Assembly (NCBI RefSeq): GCF_030373445.1
Contig: NZ_JAUCYU010000001.1
Location: forward strand, 620,001 to 684,000
Length of the DNA: 64,000 bases
From: Roseovarius sp.
Lineage (GTDB): Bacteria > Pseudomonadota > Alphaproteobacteria > Rhodobacterales > Rhodobacteraceae
Direction of reading: 5' to 3'
Part shown: positions 37,225 through 45,805 of the stretch, piece by piece
Layout: each line of letters starts with the position of its first letter
Numbering within the stretch: the first letter of the stretch is position 1
Program-made: the position numbers and the translations under genes
The notes under the pieces: model-generated
Seen by the model: only the letters and a program-made list of their open reading frames with translations
Told to the model about the DNA's origin: nothing
The model's database searches: none

Positions 37225-37396
37225 CACACGCCCGGAATCGAGGCCGAAGGCCGCCGGGCGAGCGCCGGCCCGTCCGGGCGGGCAGGCGCTTTGGCAAGCG
37301 TCGAGCGCCGTTGTCAGGTAGGAAGTACGCGGCACCATAAACTGCCATCCCCCCCGTTGCAGCGCCTCCCCACGGGCCGGCGCTCACCCGGCGGGG
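37225..37396 (+). repeat. Inverted-repeat-flanked intergenic element, copy 2
   Basis: Arms CCGCCGGGCGAGCGCCGGCCCGT (37251-37273) / ACGGGCCGGCGCTCACCCGGCGG (37372-37394), one mismatch. Confidence 0.75.
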
Positions 37397-37513
37397 CGAC
37401 GTCGAGAATGGCTCGGGGCCGACACCGGACCACCACCCCCCGTTGCGCCCCCCACAAGATCCAGCGTGTTGCGCACCGCCCGCCACATCAACCAACGCCT
37501 TCACAGACCCCCG

Positions 37514-37555
37514 CACCGACGCGATACCGACAGAATACCGACGTGATACCGACGT
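37514..37555. promoter_or_regulatory. ATACCGAC direct-repeat array, site B (upstream of YCII-like gene)
   Basis: CACCGACGCGATACCGACAGAATACCGACGTGATACCGACGT; close match to 7792-7834. Confidence 0.55.
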
Positions 37556-37666
37556 CCATTCCCCAGCAAAATATGGCCGTTAACCCCTTCTTCCGGCCGC
37601 TGCCCTGAATCTCCGCCCCCCGCCGTGGTATCCTGCCCCCTCGAACCGCAAGAGGAGGAGCACGAT

Positions 37667-38002
37667 ATGCCGAAATACATTTTCGCCTATCACGGCGGAA
37701 ACGCTGCAGAATCCGGGATTTCCGAGCAGGAGGAACAGGCCCGCTGGCAGGACTGGCGCAACGTCATGGGGCAGGCCTGCCTCGACGAGGGCGGCCCCGT
37801 CGGCTGGTCCAAGACCGTCCGCGCCGCCGGCATCGCCCACAATGGCGGCACGAATCCGCTCGCCGGCTACACCATCGTCGAGGCCGAGGATATCGAGACC
37901 GCCTGCGAGATCGCCAAGGGCTGCCCGATCCTCGCCAACGGCGGCTCGGTCGAGGTCGCGCCCATCGGCGAGTCGTCCGAGACGCCCGCCACCGCCGCCT
38001 GA
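37667..38002 (+). CDS. YCII/DGPF-related small protein
   Basis: KYIFAYHGG...GYTIVEAEDIETACEIAKGCPILANGGSVEVAPI. Confidence 0.8.
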   Translation: MPKYIFAYHGGNAAESGISEQEEQARWQDWRNVMGQACLDEGGPVGWSKTVRAAGIAHNGGTNPLAGYTIVEAEDIETACEIAKGCPILANGGSVEVAPIGESSETPATAA

Positions 38003-38110
38003 TCCGCAAACCCGGCCCCCGATCACTGGCCCCGAACATTGGCCAGTGGCGCCCCGGCGCCCCTGGCCCCCCTTGCCTTCCCCCTCCGCTGGCCCTAGTT
38101 TCCAGCCTAC

Positions 38111-38202
38111 CTCGGGGTGCCCGTGGGCCAATGGCCCATGGGCTGAGATGCCACCGGCAAACCCGTTGAACCTGAACCGGCTAGAACCGGCGGAGGGAAG
38201 GT
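38111..38202 (+). ncRNA. TPP riboswitch (THI element)
   Basis: CTCGGGGTGCC...GGGCTGAGATG...ACCCGTTGAACCTGAACCGGCTAGAACCGGCGGAGGGA directly upstream of thiB. Confidence 0.95.
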
Positions 38203-38247
38203 AAAGGTCGCATCCGCCCTTGCCCTCGCGCCGCAAAGGAGGATGAC

Positions 38248-39225
38248 ATGAAGCATCTTGCATTTGCAGCGGCAATTCTGAGTGCCACGGCCGCCACGGC
38301 CCAGACACCGGAACTGACCGTCTATACCTATGACAGTTTCGTCGCCGAATGGGGCCCCGGCCCCAAGGTCGAGGCGGCGTTCGAGGAGGTCTGTGACTGC
38401 GACCTCAAGCTCGTCGGCGTCGAGGATGGCGCGGCGCTCCTCGCCCGCGTCCGCCTCGAGGGCGAACGCTCCGACGCCGACATCGTGCTCGGCCTCGACA
38501 CCAACCTGACCGCCGCCGCCAAGGAAACCGGCCTCTTCGCCGAACACTCGGTCGACGCCACCTACGACATGCCCGTCACGTGGGACGACCCGGTCTTCGT
38601 CCCCTACGACTGGGGCTATTTCGCCTTCATCCACGAGGCCGGCACCGACGCGCCGAAAAGCTTCCGCGAACTGGCCGACAGCGACCAGACCATCCTGATA
38701 CAGGATCCCCGCTCCTCCACCCCCGGCCTCGGCCTGCTCTTGTGGGTTAAATCCGCCTATGGCGACGAGGCGCCCGAGATCTGGGAGGGCCTCTCCGACA
38801 ACATCGTCACCGTGACGAAAGGCTGGTCCGAAGCCTACGGCCTCTTCATGGAAGGCGAGGCCGACATGGTGCTTTCCTACACCACCTCCCCCGCCTATCA
38901 CCTGATCGCGGAAGAGGATGACACCAAGGCCGCCGCCCCCTTCGACGAGGGCCATTACATGCAGGTCGAAGTGGCCGCCAAGCTGGCCGGCACAGACCAG
39001 CCCGAGCTCGCCGACCAGTTCCTGCAATTCATGGTCTCCGACGCCTTCCAGTCGATCATCCCCACGACCAACTGGATGTACCCCGCCGTCATGCCGGAGG
39101 ACGGGCTGGCAGACGGCTTCGACACCCTGATCACGCCGGAGAAATCGCTCCTCATGTCCTCCGAGGACGCCGCCGCCATCCGTGACGAGGCGCTGTCCGA
39201 GTGGCAGACCGCGCTCAGCCAGTAA
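38248..39225 (+). CDS. thiB: Thiamine ABC transporter substrate-binding protein
   Basis: Signal peptide, ELTVYTYDSFVAEWGPGPKVEAAFEEVCDCDLKLV; TPP riboswitch upstream. Confidence 0.95.
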   Translation: MKHLAFAAAILSATAATAQTPELTVYTYDSFVAEWGPGPKVEAAFEEVCDCDLKLVGVEDGAALLARVRLEGERSDADIVLGLDTNLTAAAKETGLFAEHSVDATYDMPVTWDDPVFVPYDWGYFAFIHEAGTDAPKSFRELADSDQTILIQDPRSSTPGLGLLLWVKSAYGDEAPEIWEGLSDNIVTVTKGWSEAYGLFMEGEADMVLSYTTSPAYHLIAEEDDTKAAAPFDEGHYMQVEVAAKLAGTDQPELADQFLQFMVSDAFQSIIPTTNWMYPAVMPEDGLADGFDTLITPEKSLLMSSEDAAAIRDEALSEWQTALSQ

Positions 39226-40757
39226 GCGCGCGCCCCGGCATCGGCGCGGCGGCCTGCATCGCCGCGCTGGTCCTCGGCACGCTGGCCGCCGTGGCATGGC
39301 GGGCCGAACCCGGCGGCGGCCTCTCCGCCGCCGACTGGGCGGCGGTGCGCTTCACCCTGCTGCAGGCCACCCTCTCGGCCCTCTTCAGCGTGGGCCTCGC
39401 CATCCCCGTGGCCCGCGCCCTCGCACGCCGCCGCTTCGCCGGGCGCTCGGCCCTCATCGCCCTTCTCGGCGTGCCCTTCATCCTGCCGGTGATCGTCGCC
39501 ATCCTCGGCCTGCTCGAGGTCTTCGGCCGCGCCGGCCTGATCAGCCAGCTTCTCGGCCTCTTCGGCCTCGACCCGATCCGCATCTACGGGCTGCACGGGG
39601 TCGTGCTCGCCCATGTCTTCCTCAACCTGCCGCTGGCCACCCGCCTGATCCTCCAGGGGTGGCAGGAGGTGCCCGCCGAACGCTTCCGCCTCGCCGCCCA
39701 GCTTGGCTTCGACGCGCCCGCCATGTTCCGCCTTATCGAATGGCCCCTCCTGCGCCAGGTCATCCCCGGCGCGCTGGCCGTGGTCTTCGCCATCTGCCTC
39801 ACCAGCTTCGCGGTCGCCCTCACCCTCGGCGGCGGGCCGAAAGCGACCACCATAGAACTCGGCATTTACCAGGCCTTCAGGTTTGAATTCGACCTTGGCC
39901 GCGCGGCATTGCTGTCGGGTCTGCAGATCCTGCTCGCCACGGGCGCCGCGATGGTGGCGATTCGACTGGCGCAAGGCACCGGATTCGGCACCGGCCTTGA
40001 CCGTTCGTTAAGACGTTGGGACGGGCGCACGACCTTGGCGAGAACGACCGACGCGGTCTGGATCGCCCTCGCAGCAGCCTTCCTGCTGCTCCCGCTCGGG
40101 GCCATCGTCGCCTCGGGCGTGCCCGGCTTTGCGGGCCTGCCCTTCGTCGTCTGGAAGGCCGCCGGCGTCTCCCTCCTCGTCGCCACCGCCTCCACCGCGC
40201 TCCTCCTCCTCGCCGCCCTGCCCATGTCCGCCGCCATCGCCACCGGCCGCCATACCGCCATCGAACTCGCGGGCCTCCTCGGCCTCGCCGCCTCCCCCCT
40301 CGTCATCGGCACCGGGCTCTTCATCCTGATCCGCCCCATCGCCGACCCGTTCCTGCTGGCCCTGCCCGTCACCGCCCTGGTCAACGCCCTGATGTCGCTG
40401 CCCTTCGCCATGCGCATCCTCGTCCCCCGCGCCCGCGACATCGTCGAGCGCTATGGCAAGCTCGGCCTATCGCTGAACATGGCGCACGGCCCCTTCCTCT
40501 GGCGGGTCTTCCTGCCCCGGATGCGGGCGCAGATCGGCTTCGCCGCCGGGCTCGGCATGGCCCTTTCCATCGGCGATCTCGGCGTCATCACCCTCTTCGC
40601 CGACCCCGACATCGCCACCCTCCCCCTCCAGATCTACCGCCTCATGGGCTCCTACCAGATGGAGGCGGCGGCGGGCGGCGCGCTCTTGCTTCTCCTCCTC
40701 TCGGTCGGCACCTTCTGGCTTCTCGACAAGGGAGGCCGCCACCATGCTGAAATTTGA
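39201..40757 (+). CDS. thiP: Thiamine ABC transporter permease
   Basis: Two-lobe permease with EAA-like motifs; between thiB and thiQ. Confidence 0.93.
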   Translation: MADRAQPVSARPGIGAAACIAALVLGTLAAVAWRAEPGGGLSAADWAAVRFTLLQATLSALFSVGLAIPVARALARRRFAGRSALIALLGVPFILPVIVAILGLLEVFGRAGLISQLLGLFGLDPIRIYGLHGVVLAHVFLNLPLATRLILQGWQEVPAERFRLAAQLGFDAPAMFRLIEWPLLRQVIPGALAVVFAICLTSFAVALTLGGGPKATTIELGIYQAFRFEFDLGRAALLSGLQILLATGAAMVAIRLAQGTGFGTGLDRSLRRWDGRTTLARTTDAVWIALAAAFLLLPLGAIVASGVPGFAGLPFVVWKAAGVSLLVATASTALLLLAALPMSAAIATGRHTAIELAGLLGLAASPLVIGTGLFILIRPIADPFLLALPVTALVNALMSLPFAMRILVPRARDIVERYGKLGLSLNMAHGPFLWRVFLPRMRAQIGFAAGLGMALSIGDLGVITLFADPDIATLPLQIYRLMGSYQMEAAAGGALLLLLLSVGTFWLLDKGGRHHAEI

Positions 40758-41442
40758 CGATTGCACCATCGACAATGGCGGTTTCCACCTCGCCGCCGAT
40801 CTCTCGGTCTATACCGGGCGGATCGTCGCGGTGATCGGCCCCTCCGGCGGCGGCAAGACCACCCTGCTCGAAGGCGTCGCCGGCTTCCTGCCCCTGACCT
40901 CGGGCGAAATCTACTGGAACGCTAACCCCTTGTCCGACACCGAGCCCGGCAAGCGCCCCGTCGCCATGCTCTTTCAGGACGGCAACCTCTTCCCCCACCT
41001 GACCGCCGCCCAGAACGTCGGCCTCGGCATCGACCCCCGCCTCCGCCTCTCGACCGAAGACAAGACCCGCATCGACGCCGCCCTTACCCGCGTCGGCCTC
41101 GAGGGGCTCGGCCCCCGCAAGCCCGGCGCCCTTTCCGGCGGCCAGCGGGCGCGCGTGGCCCTGGCCCGCCTCATGGTGCAGCACCGCGAGATTTTCCTGC
41201 TCGACGAACCCTTCGCCGCCCTCGGCCCGGCGCTGAAGGCCGAGATGCTCGACCTCGTGGCGGAGCTGGCCCGCGAATCCGGCGCCACCGTACTGATGGT
41301 CAGCCACGAGCCCGACGACGCCCGCCGCGTCGCCGATGAGGTGATCCTGGTGACAGACGGCAAGGCCCACCCCCCGGCGGCAACGGACCGGCTCTTCGCC
41401 GATCCGCCCGAGGCCTTGCGCGCCTACCTGGGTGACGCCTAG
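40744..41442 (+). CDS. thiQ: Thiamine ABC transporter ATP-binding protein
   Basis: GPSGGGKTTLLEGVAG, LSGGQRARVALARLM, IFLLDEPFAALGP. Confidence 0.95.
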   Translation: MLKFDDCTIDNGGFHLAADLSVYTGRIVAVIGPSGGGKTTLLEGVAGFLPLTSGEIYWNANPLSDTEPGKRPVAMLFQDGNLFPHLTAAQNVGLGIDPRLRLSTEDKTRIDAALTRVGLEGLGPRKPGALSGGQRARVALARLMVQHREIFLLDEPFAALGPALKAEMLDLVAELARESGATVLMVSHEPDDARRVADEVILVTDGKAHPPAATDRLFADPPEALRAYLGDA

Positions 41443-41879
41443 GCCGCCGCGCTCAACCCCTCGCGGGTCTTGCCGATCATCAGCGCGGCCCTCGCCGCCT
41501 CCCGCCCCTTCTCGACGAAATGCGCCTTGAAAATAGCGGTGTGATGCTCGGTCTCCTGGTACTGGTGCGGCGTCAGCGACACCGACAATACCGGCACGTC
41601 GCTGTCCATCCCCGCCCGCATCAGCCCGTCCACCACGGCCTGCGCCACGAAGTCATGCCGGTATATCCCGCCATCCACCACGAAGGCCGCCGCCGCCACG
41701 GCGGCATAGCGCCCCGTCCGGGCCAGGTCGCGTGCCAGAAGCGGCATCTCGAACGCGCCGGGCACGTCGAAGACATCCACCTCGCTTTCGGGGATAAGCT
41801 CACAGAAACCGGCCAGCGCCTGATCGACGATCTCGGCGTGCCAGTTGGCCTTGATAAAGGCGTATCGGGTGCGTGTCAT
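41439..41879 (-). CDS. ribH: 6,7-dimethyl-8-ribityllumazine synthase, RibH2-type
   Basis: YAFIKANWHAEIVDQALAGF...DVPGAFEMPLLARDLARTGRYAAVAAAAFVVDGGIYRHDFVAQAVVDGLM. Confidence 0.92.
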   Translation of the reverse strand: MTRTRYAFIKANWHAEIVDQALAGFCELIPESEVDVFDVPGAFEMPLLARDLARTGRYAAVAAAAFVVDGGIYRHDFVAQAVVDGLMRAGMDSDVPVLSVSLTPHQYQETEHHTAIFKAHFVEKGREAARAALMIGKTREGLSAAA

Positions 41880-41960
41880 GGGGTGCTCCTTTCCATCATC
41901 GACACTTCTCACCCAAGGCGCAGGACGACGGGAAAGGCAGGGGCAGACCCCTGAAACCCG

Positions 41961-42107
41961 GCGTTCTCTTCCATCCGGACTGTCACCGTCGGCTCCGGAA
42001 TCGCACCGGATCTGCTTGACCACCGAAGCCATGAAGCCCCGGTGCGCTCGCGGGCTTGGGGCAGGCGCCCCTTACCGCCGGTGGGGAATTGCACCCCGCC
42101 CTGAGAA
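41961..42107 (-). ncRNA. FMN riboswitch (RFN element)
   Basis: Minus strand: CAGGGCGGGGTGCAATTCCCCACCGGCGGTAA...AGCCCGCGAGCGC...CAGATCCGGTGCGATTCCGGAGCCGACGGTGACAGTCCGGATGGAAGAGAACG. Confidence 0.95.
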
Positions 42108-42156
42108 CGTGGTCGATGATGTTGGAAAACCGCCCTTGCGGCAAGCCCCGAAATAA

Positions 42157-42187
42157 GATGCCGCGCCGCCAGTGGCGACGCGGCATC
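42157..42187. terminator. Strong hairpin between EF-hand gene and FMN riboswitch
   Basis: GATGCCGCG-c-CGCC-agt-GGCG-a-CGCGGCATC, followed on the minus strand by TTATTT. Confidence 0.55.
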
Positions 42188-42359
42188 CGACCCGGAGTGG
42201 AGCGCTGTCAAACCAGATGTAGCTGCACAGACGCTGGCTGGTTATTGCCAATCGCCGGTCGGGATTTGGGGGTGTCCTTGACCGGCCTCAGGGCTAGGCG
42301 CGCCTGCAAGCATGACCGCACACCCTCTCCGGGAACTCGGGAGGAGGAACGAAGTGACC

Positions 42360-42620
42360 CTAGCCCCGAGAAGACATGTCCGGCAGCACACCCGCTTCGG
42401 TCGCCGCCGAGATTTCCTCTTCGCTCAAGGCACCGTTCGCGTCGGCATCGATTTCAGCGAAGACTTCCGTGCCCGCATCGGGCATCGCCTCGTTGAATTC
42501 CGACATGGTCACGGCGCCGTCGCCGTCGGCATCCATCGACGCTTCGGCTTCCTCCGCAAGTACTGCGGTCGGTGCCACCAAGGCGAGGATGAGGCCTGCA
42601 GATGTCAGTTTCTTGAACAT
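42360..42620 (-). CDS. Secreted EF-hand protein
   Basis: Signal peptide; DADGDGAVTMSEF and DADANGALSEEEI loops. Confidence 0.88.
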   Translation of the reverse strand: MFKKLTSAGLILALVAPTAVLAEEAEASMDADGDGAVTMSEFNEAMPDAGTEVFAEIDADANGALSEEEISAATEAGVLPDMSSRG

Positions 42621-42924
42621 GAAATCGTTCCTTTTCGGTTTCTGCGTTCCGAGAGTGGTGCTCTCGTCCACAGAACATGGTGACCCGAAAGCCACTTGTC
42701 TGCGGCGATCACGAAACCGGCCCCGAACCTGCGGGAAAGAGCCCAAACCGGTCTGTCATGTCAGCGGGAGATTGCCACGGGCCCCTTTACGGCAACTGGA
42801 CGGCGGGAACCTGCGGATGCGGCGTGCCTTAATGGGCGGAAACCGTCGGCCGCACCGGACAAGGCGCGAAACAACCGCCCTTAGGGTTGAAATTGGCACA
42901 CGCCCGGCGGCTTCCCTCGACAGG

Positions 42925-43920
42925 TCAAAGCAACCCCTCAACCGGTCTGATCCGCCCGGTCTCGATCCCCCGGCGGTTGTAGATCGGCGCGTTCAGGTAC
43001 CGCCGCGCCGCCGGGTGCAGCGGGTCGAGCACGCCCAGCCGCACCAGCAGCGCCGCGATCGTGCACTCGGCCGCCCGCGTCGCCCCGTCGGCCACCTTCA
43101 GGGCAATCCCCATCTCCCGGCTCGGCAGGATGGCGACGAAGAATCCCTCCGCCCCTGTCTTGAGTGCCACCGGCTCGGTACAGGCCCGCATCAACCCGGT
43201 ACAGGCCCGCCCCTCGCCCGCCACAAGCTCCGGATGCGCCACCATCGCCTGCCACAGCCGGTGCTGCGCGCTCTGCCGCGCATCCGCCCCCTCTTGGGCA
43301 CAGGCAAACCGCGCCATCGCCCGGGCCATGCCATGCACCGTGGTGATGAAGTTCGGCGCCGAACACCCGTCGATCCCGTAGCCGGGGCTGGCCTCGCCCG
43401 TCACCTCCTCGAAGGCGGCGAGACAGGCCCTCTGCACCGGGTGATCCGCCTCGACATACTCCGGCCCGGCGCCCATGTGCCGTGCCAGCGTCAGGAACCC
43501 GGCATGCTTGCCGGAACAGTTGTTATGCACCTGGCAGGGCTGCTCATGTGCCCGGATCAACCCGTACCGCGCCTCCTCGTCATCCGGCATCTGCGGCCCG
43601 CAGCGGAAATCATCGTCCGACAATCCCAGCTCGGCCAGCCAAGCGTTCACCCGCTCCGTATGCATGAACGCCCCGTTATGCGAGGCACAGGCCAGCGCCA
43701 GCCGCTCGGCATTCAGCCCGTGCTTCGCCGCCGCCCCGCTCTCCACCAGCGGCAGCGCCTGGATCATCTTGGCGGAACTGCGCGGCAGAACCGGCTCCTC
43801 CGGATTGCCCCACGCCTCCACGATCTCGCCCTTGCCGTCGCAGATCACCGCGTGGCCAAGATGCCGGCTTTCCGCCAGCGGACCGCGCCAGATTTCGGTC
43901 AGGGGGGTCGCACCGCTCAT
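42925..43920 (-). CDS. Asparaginase (PF06089-type, L-asparaginase II family)
   Basis: RSSAKMIQALPLVESG, CASHNGAFMHTERV, NNCSGKHAGFL, GIDGCSAPNF. Confidence 0.9.
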   Translation of the reverse strand: MSGATPLTEIWRGPLAESRHLGHAVICDGKGEIVEAWGNPEEPVLPRSSAKMIQALPLVESGAAAKHGLNAERLALACASHNGAFMHTERVNAWLAELGLSDDDFRCGPQMPDDEEARYGLIRAHEQPCQVHNNCSGKHAGFLTLARHMGAGPEYVEADHPVQRACLAAFEEVTGEASPGYGIDGCSAPNFITTVHGMARAMARFACAQEGADARQSAQHRLWQAMVAHPELVAGEGRACTGLMRACTEPVALKTGAEGFFVAILPSREMGIALKVADGATRAAECTIAALLVRLGVLDPLHPAARRYLNAPIYNRRGIETGRIRPVEGLL

Positions 43921-44116
43921 GTCATGCCTTTCCGGCAAGGGTTCACACCCTCGCGAGGGCGCGCGAAAACTTGCCAATTGATCCTTTCATATCTCGCCAC
44001 TTTCAGGCTAATATTGCAATGTCGAGGGAAAACGGCCGACCCGCAAGATAAATCCGGTAAGCGGCAAGGGCGGCTGAAGAATTTGAGGCCAAGGACAGCT
44101 TTGGAGGCTGGATAGA

Positions 44117-44659
44117 ATGGGATCACCGATGGGACGTCTGACTGCCCTGCGCCTTTTGGCGGGCGCCCTGCTGGCAGCTACTGCAACCGGCGTGGCTGCG
44201 CAGGAAGAAAGCACCAACCAGGTCGCCGCGAACACGGCATGGAGCGTGTTCGAGGATAACGATCCGCGCGAATGCTGGGCCGTGTCCTCGCCGACCGAAA
44301 CGGTCAATACCAAGGATGGCCGCGTCGTCGCGGTGCGGCGGGGCGACATCCTGATGATGACGTTCTACCGTCCCGATGCCGGCGTCGATGGCCAGCTCAC
44401 CTTCACCGGCGGCTATCCCTTCGCCTCCGGCTCCACCGTCAACCTTAATGTCGGCGGCACCGAGTTCGAGCTCTTTACCGAGGGCGAATGGGCGTGGCCG
44501 GCCAGCACGGCGGACGATGCCAAGATCATCGCGGCCCTCAAGCGCGGCACCGACGCGGTGCTCACCGCGCGGTCCAGCCGGGGCACCACCACGAAAGATA
44601 CCTTCTCGCTGCTGGGCTTCACCGCGGCGGTCGAAGAGGCCGAGAAACGCTGCCAGTGA
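44117..44659 (+). CDS. Invasion-associated locus B (IalB)-like secreted protein
   Basis: Signal peptide; WSVFEDNDPRECWAVSSPTET...GTTTKDTFSLLGFTAAVEEAEKRC. Confidence 0.8.
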   Translation: MGSPMGRLTALRLLAGALLAATATGVAAQEESTNQVAANTAWSVFEDNDPRECWAVSSPTETVNTKDGRVVAVRRGDILMMTFYRPDAGVDGQLTFTGGYPFASGSTVNLNVGGTEFELFTEGEWAWPASTADDAKIIAALKRGTDAVLTARSSRGTTTKDTFSLLGFTAAVEEAEKRCQ

Positions 44660-44691
44660 CGGCCTGACGGGCTTCACTAGCACAACCCCAC

Positions 44692-44723
44692 AAGGGCGCG
44701 CACCCCTCCGGTGACGCGCCCTT
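44692..44723. terminator. Bidirectional terminator between ialB-like and tsaC
   Basis: AAGGGCGCG-N14-CGCGCCCTT then T. Confidence 0.75.
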
Positions 44724-44724
44724 T

Positions 44725-45669
44725 CTAATCCCGCGGCGCGGCGGCCCGGCGCAGCCGGTCATTGATCGCCCGGCCCAACCCCCGCTCGGGAATAGGCGAC
44801 ACCGCGATCGGCTTGCCCGTTTCATCCAGCGCGTGCAGATGCGCAAAAAGGTTCGCCGCCGCCTCGGTCAGGTCGCCCGACGCCGACAGGTTCAGGTCGC
44901 AATCCACCCGGCCGAAGCCCAGCAACACCTCCCCCGGCTCCCGCCTCTCGGCCTCAAGCCGCACCATCGCGCCGGGCGCATAATGCGAGGCCAGCTGCCC
45001 CGGCGCTGTCACCGGCTCACCCTCGCCTTGCCGCGCCAGCGCCTCGCCCAGCGCCTGCTCCACCGCCTCTGCCGGCAACCCGCCGGGGCGCAACAGGATT
45101 GGCCCGTCGGTCAGCCCGACGATGGTCGATTCCACCCCCACGTCACAGGCCCCGCCATCAAGCACCGCCGCGATCCGCCCGGCCAGCCCGGCCTCCACAT
45201 GCGCCGCCGTCGTCGGGCTGATCCGGCCCGATGGGTTGGCCGACGGCGCCGCCACCGGCCCGCCGAAAGCCTTCAGCAATTCCCGCGCCACCGGGTTCGC
45301 CGGCACCCTGACCGCCAGCGAGGGCAGCCCTGCCGTCACCAGCCCCGAAATCCCCGTCCCCGGCCTGATCGGCAGCACCAATGTCAGCGGGCCGGGCCAG
45401 AACGCGCTCGCCAGAACTTCCGCCGCGTGCGACCACTCGACGTAGTCCCGCACCGTCTCGATCCGGTCCACATGCACGATCAGCGGGTTGAACCGCGGCC
45501 GCCCCTTCGCCTCGAAGATCCGCGCCACCGCCATGTCGTTCGTCGCATCGCCCCCCAGCCCGTAAACCGTCTCCGTCGGGAAGGCGACAAGCTCTCCGCC
45601 CCGCAACAACTCGGCGGCGCGGGCGTACCCGTTCGGGTCGGCGGTCAGAAGGGCGGTCTCTTGGTTCAT
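44725..45669 (-). CDS. tsaC: L-threonylcarbamoyladenylate synthase (Sua5/YciO/YrdC)
   Basis: GELVAFPTETVYGLGGDATND, AKGRPRFNPLIVHV, APSANPSGRISPTTAAHV. Confidence 0.95.
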   Translation of the reverse strand: MNQETALLTADPNGYARAAELLRGGELVAFPTETVYGLGGDATNDMAVARIFEAKGRPRFNPLIVHVDRIETVRDYVEWSHAAEVLASAFWPGPLTLVLPIRPGTGISGLVTAGLPSLAVRVPANPVARELLKAFGGPVAAPSANPSGRISPTTAAHVEAGLAGRIAAVLDGGACDVGVESTIVGLTDGPILLRPGGLPAEAVEQALGEALARQGEGEPVTAPGQLASHYAPGAMVRLEAERREPGEVLLGFGRVDCDLNLSASGDLTEAAANLFAHLHALDETGKPIAVSPIPERGLGRAINDRLRRAAAPRD

Positions 45670-45805
45670 GATCGGTCTGACGCGGCGTTTTGATTGATGG
45701 AAGTCCGTCACCCGCTAGGCTATGCCTTGGCCGACTGCATAAAGGCCACGGCGCGCGAAGCCAAGCCGCCGCGCCGCCGCAACTGACAAGATCAGGAGAT
45801 TTCCG

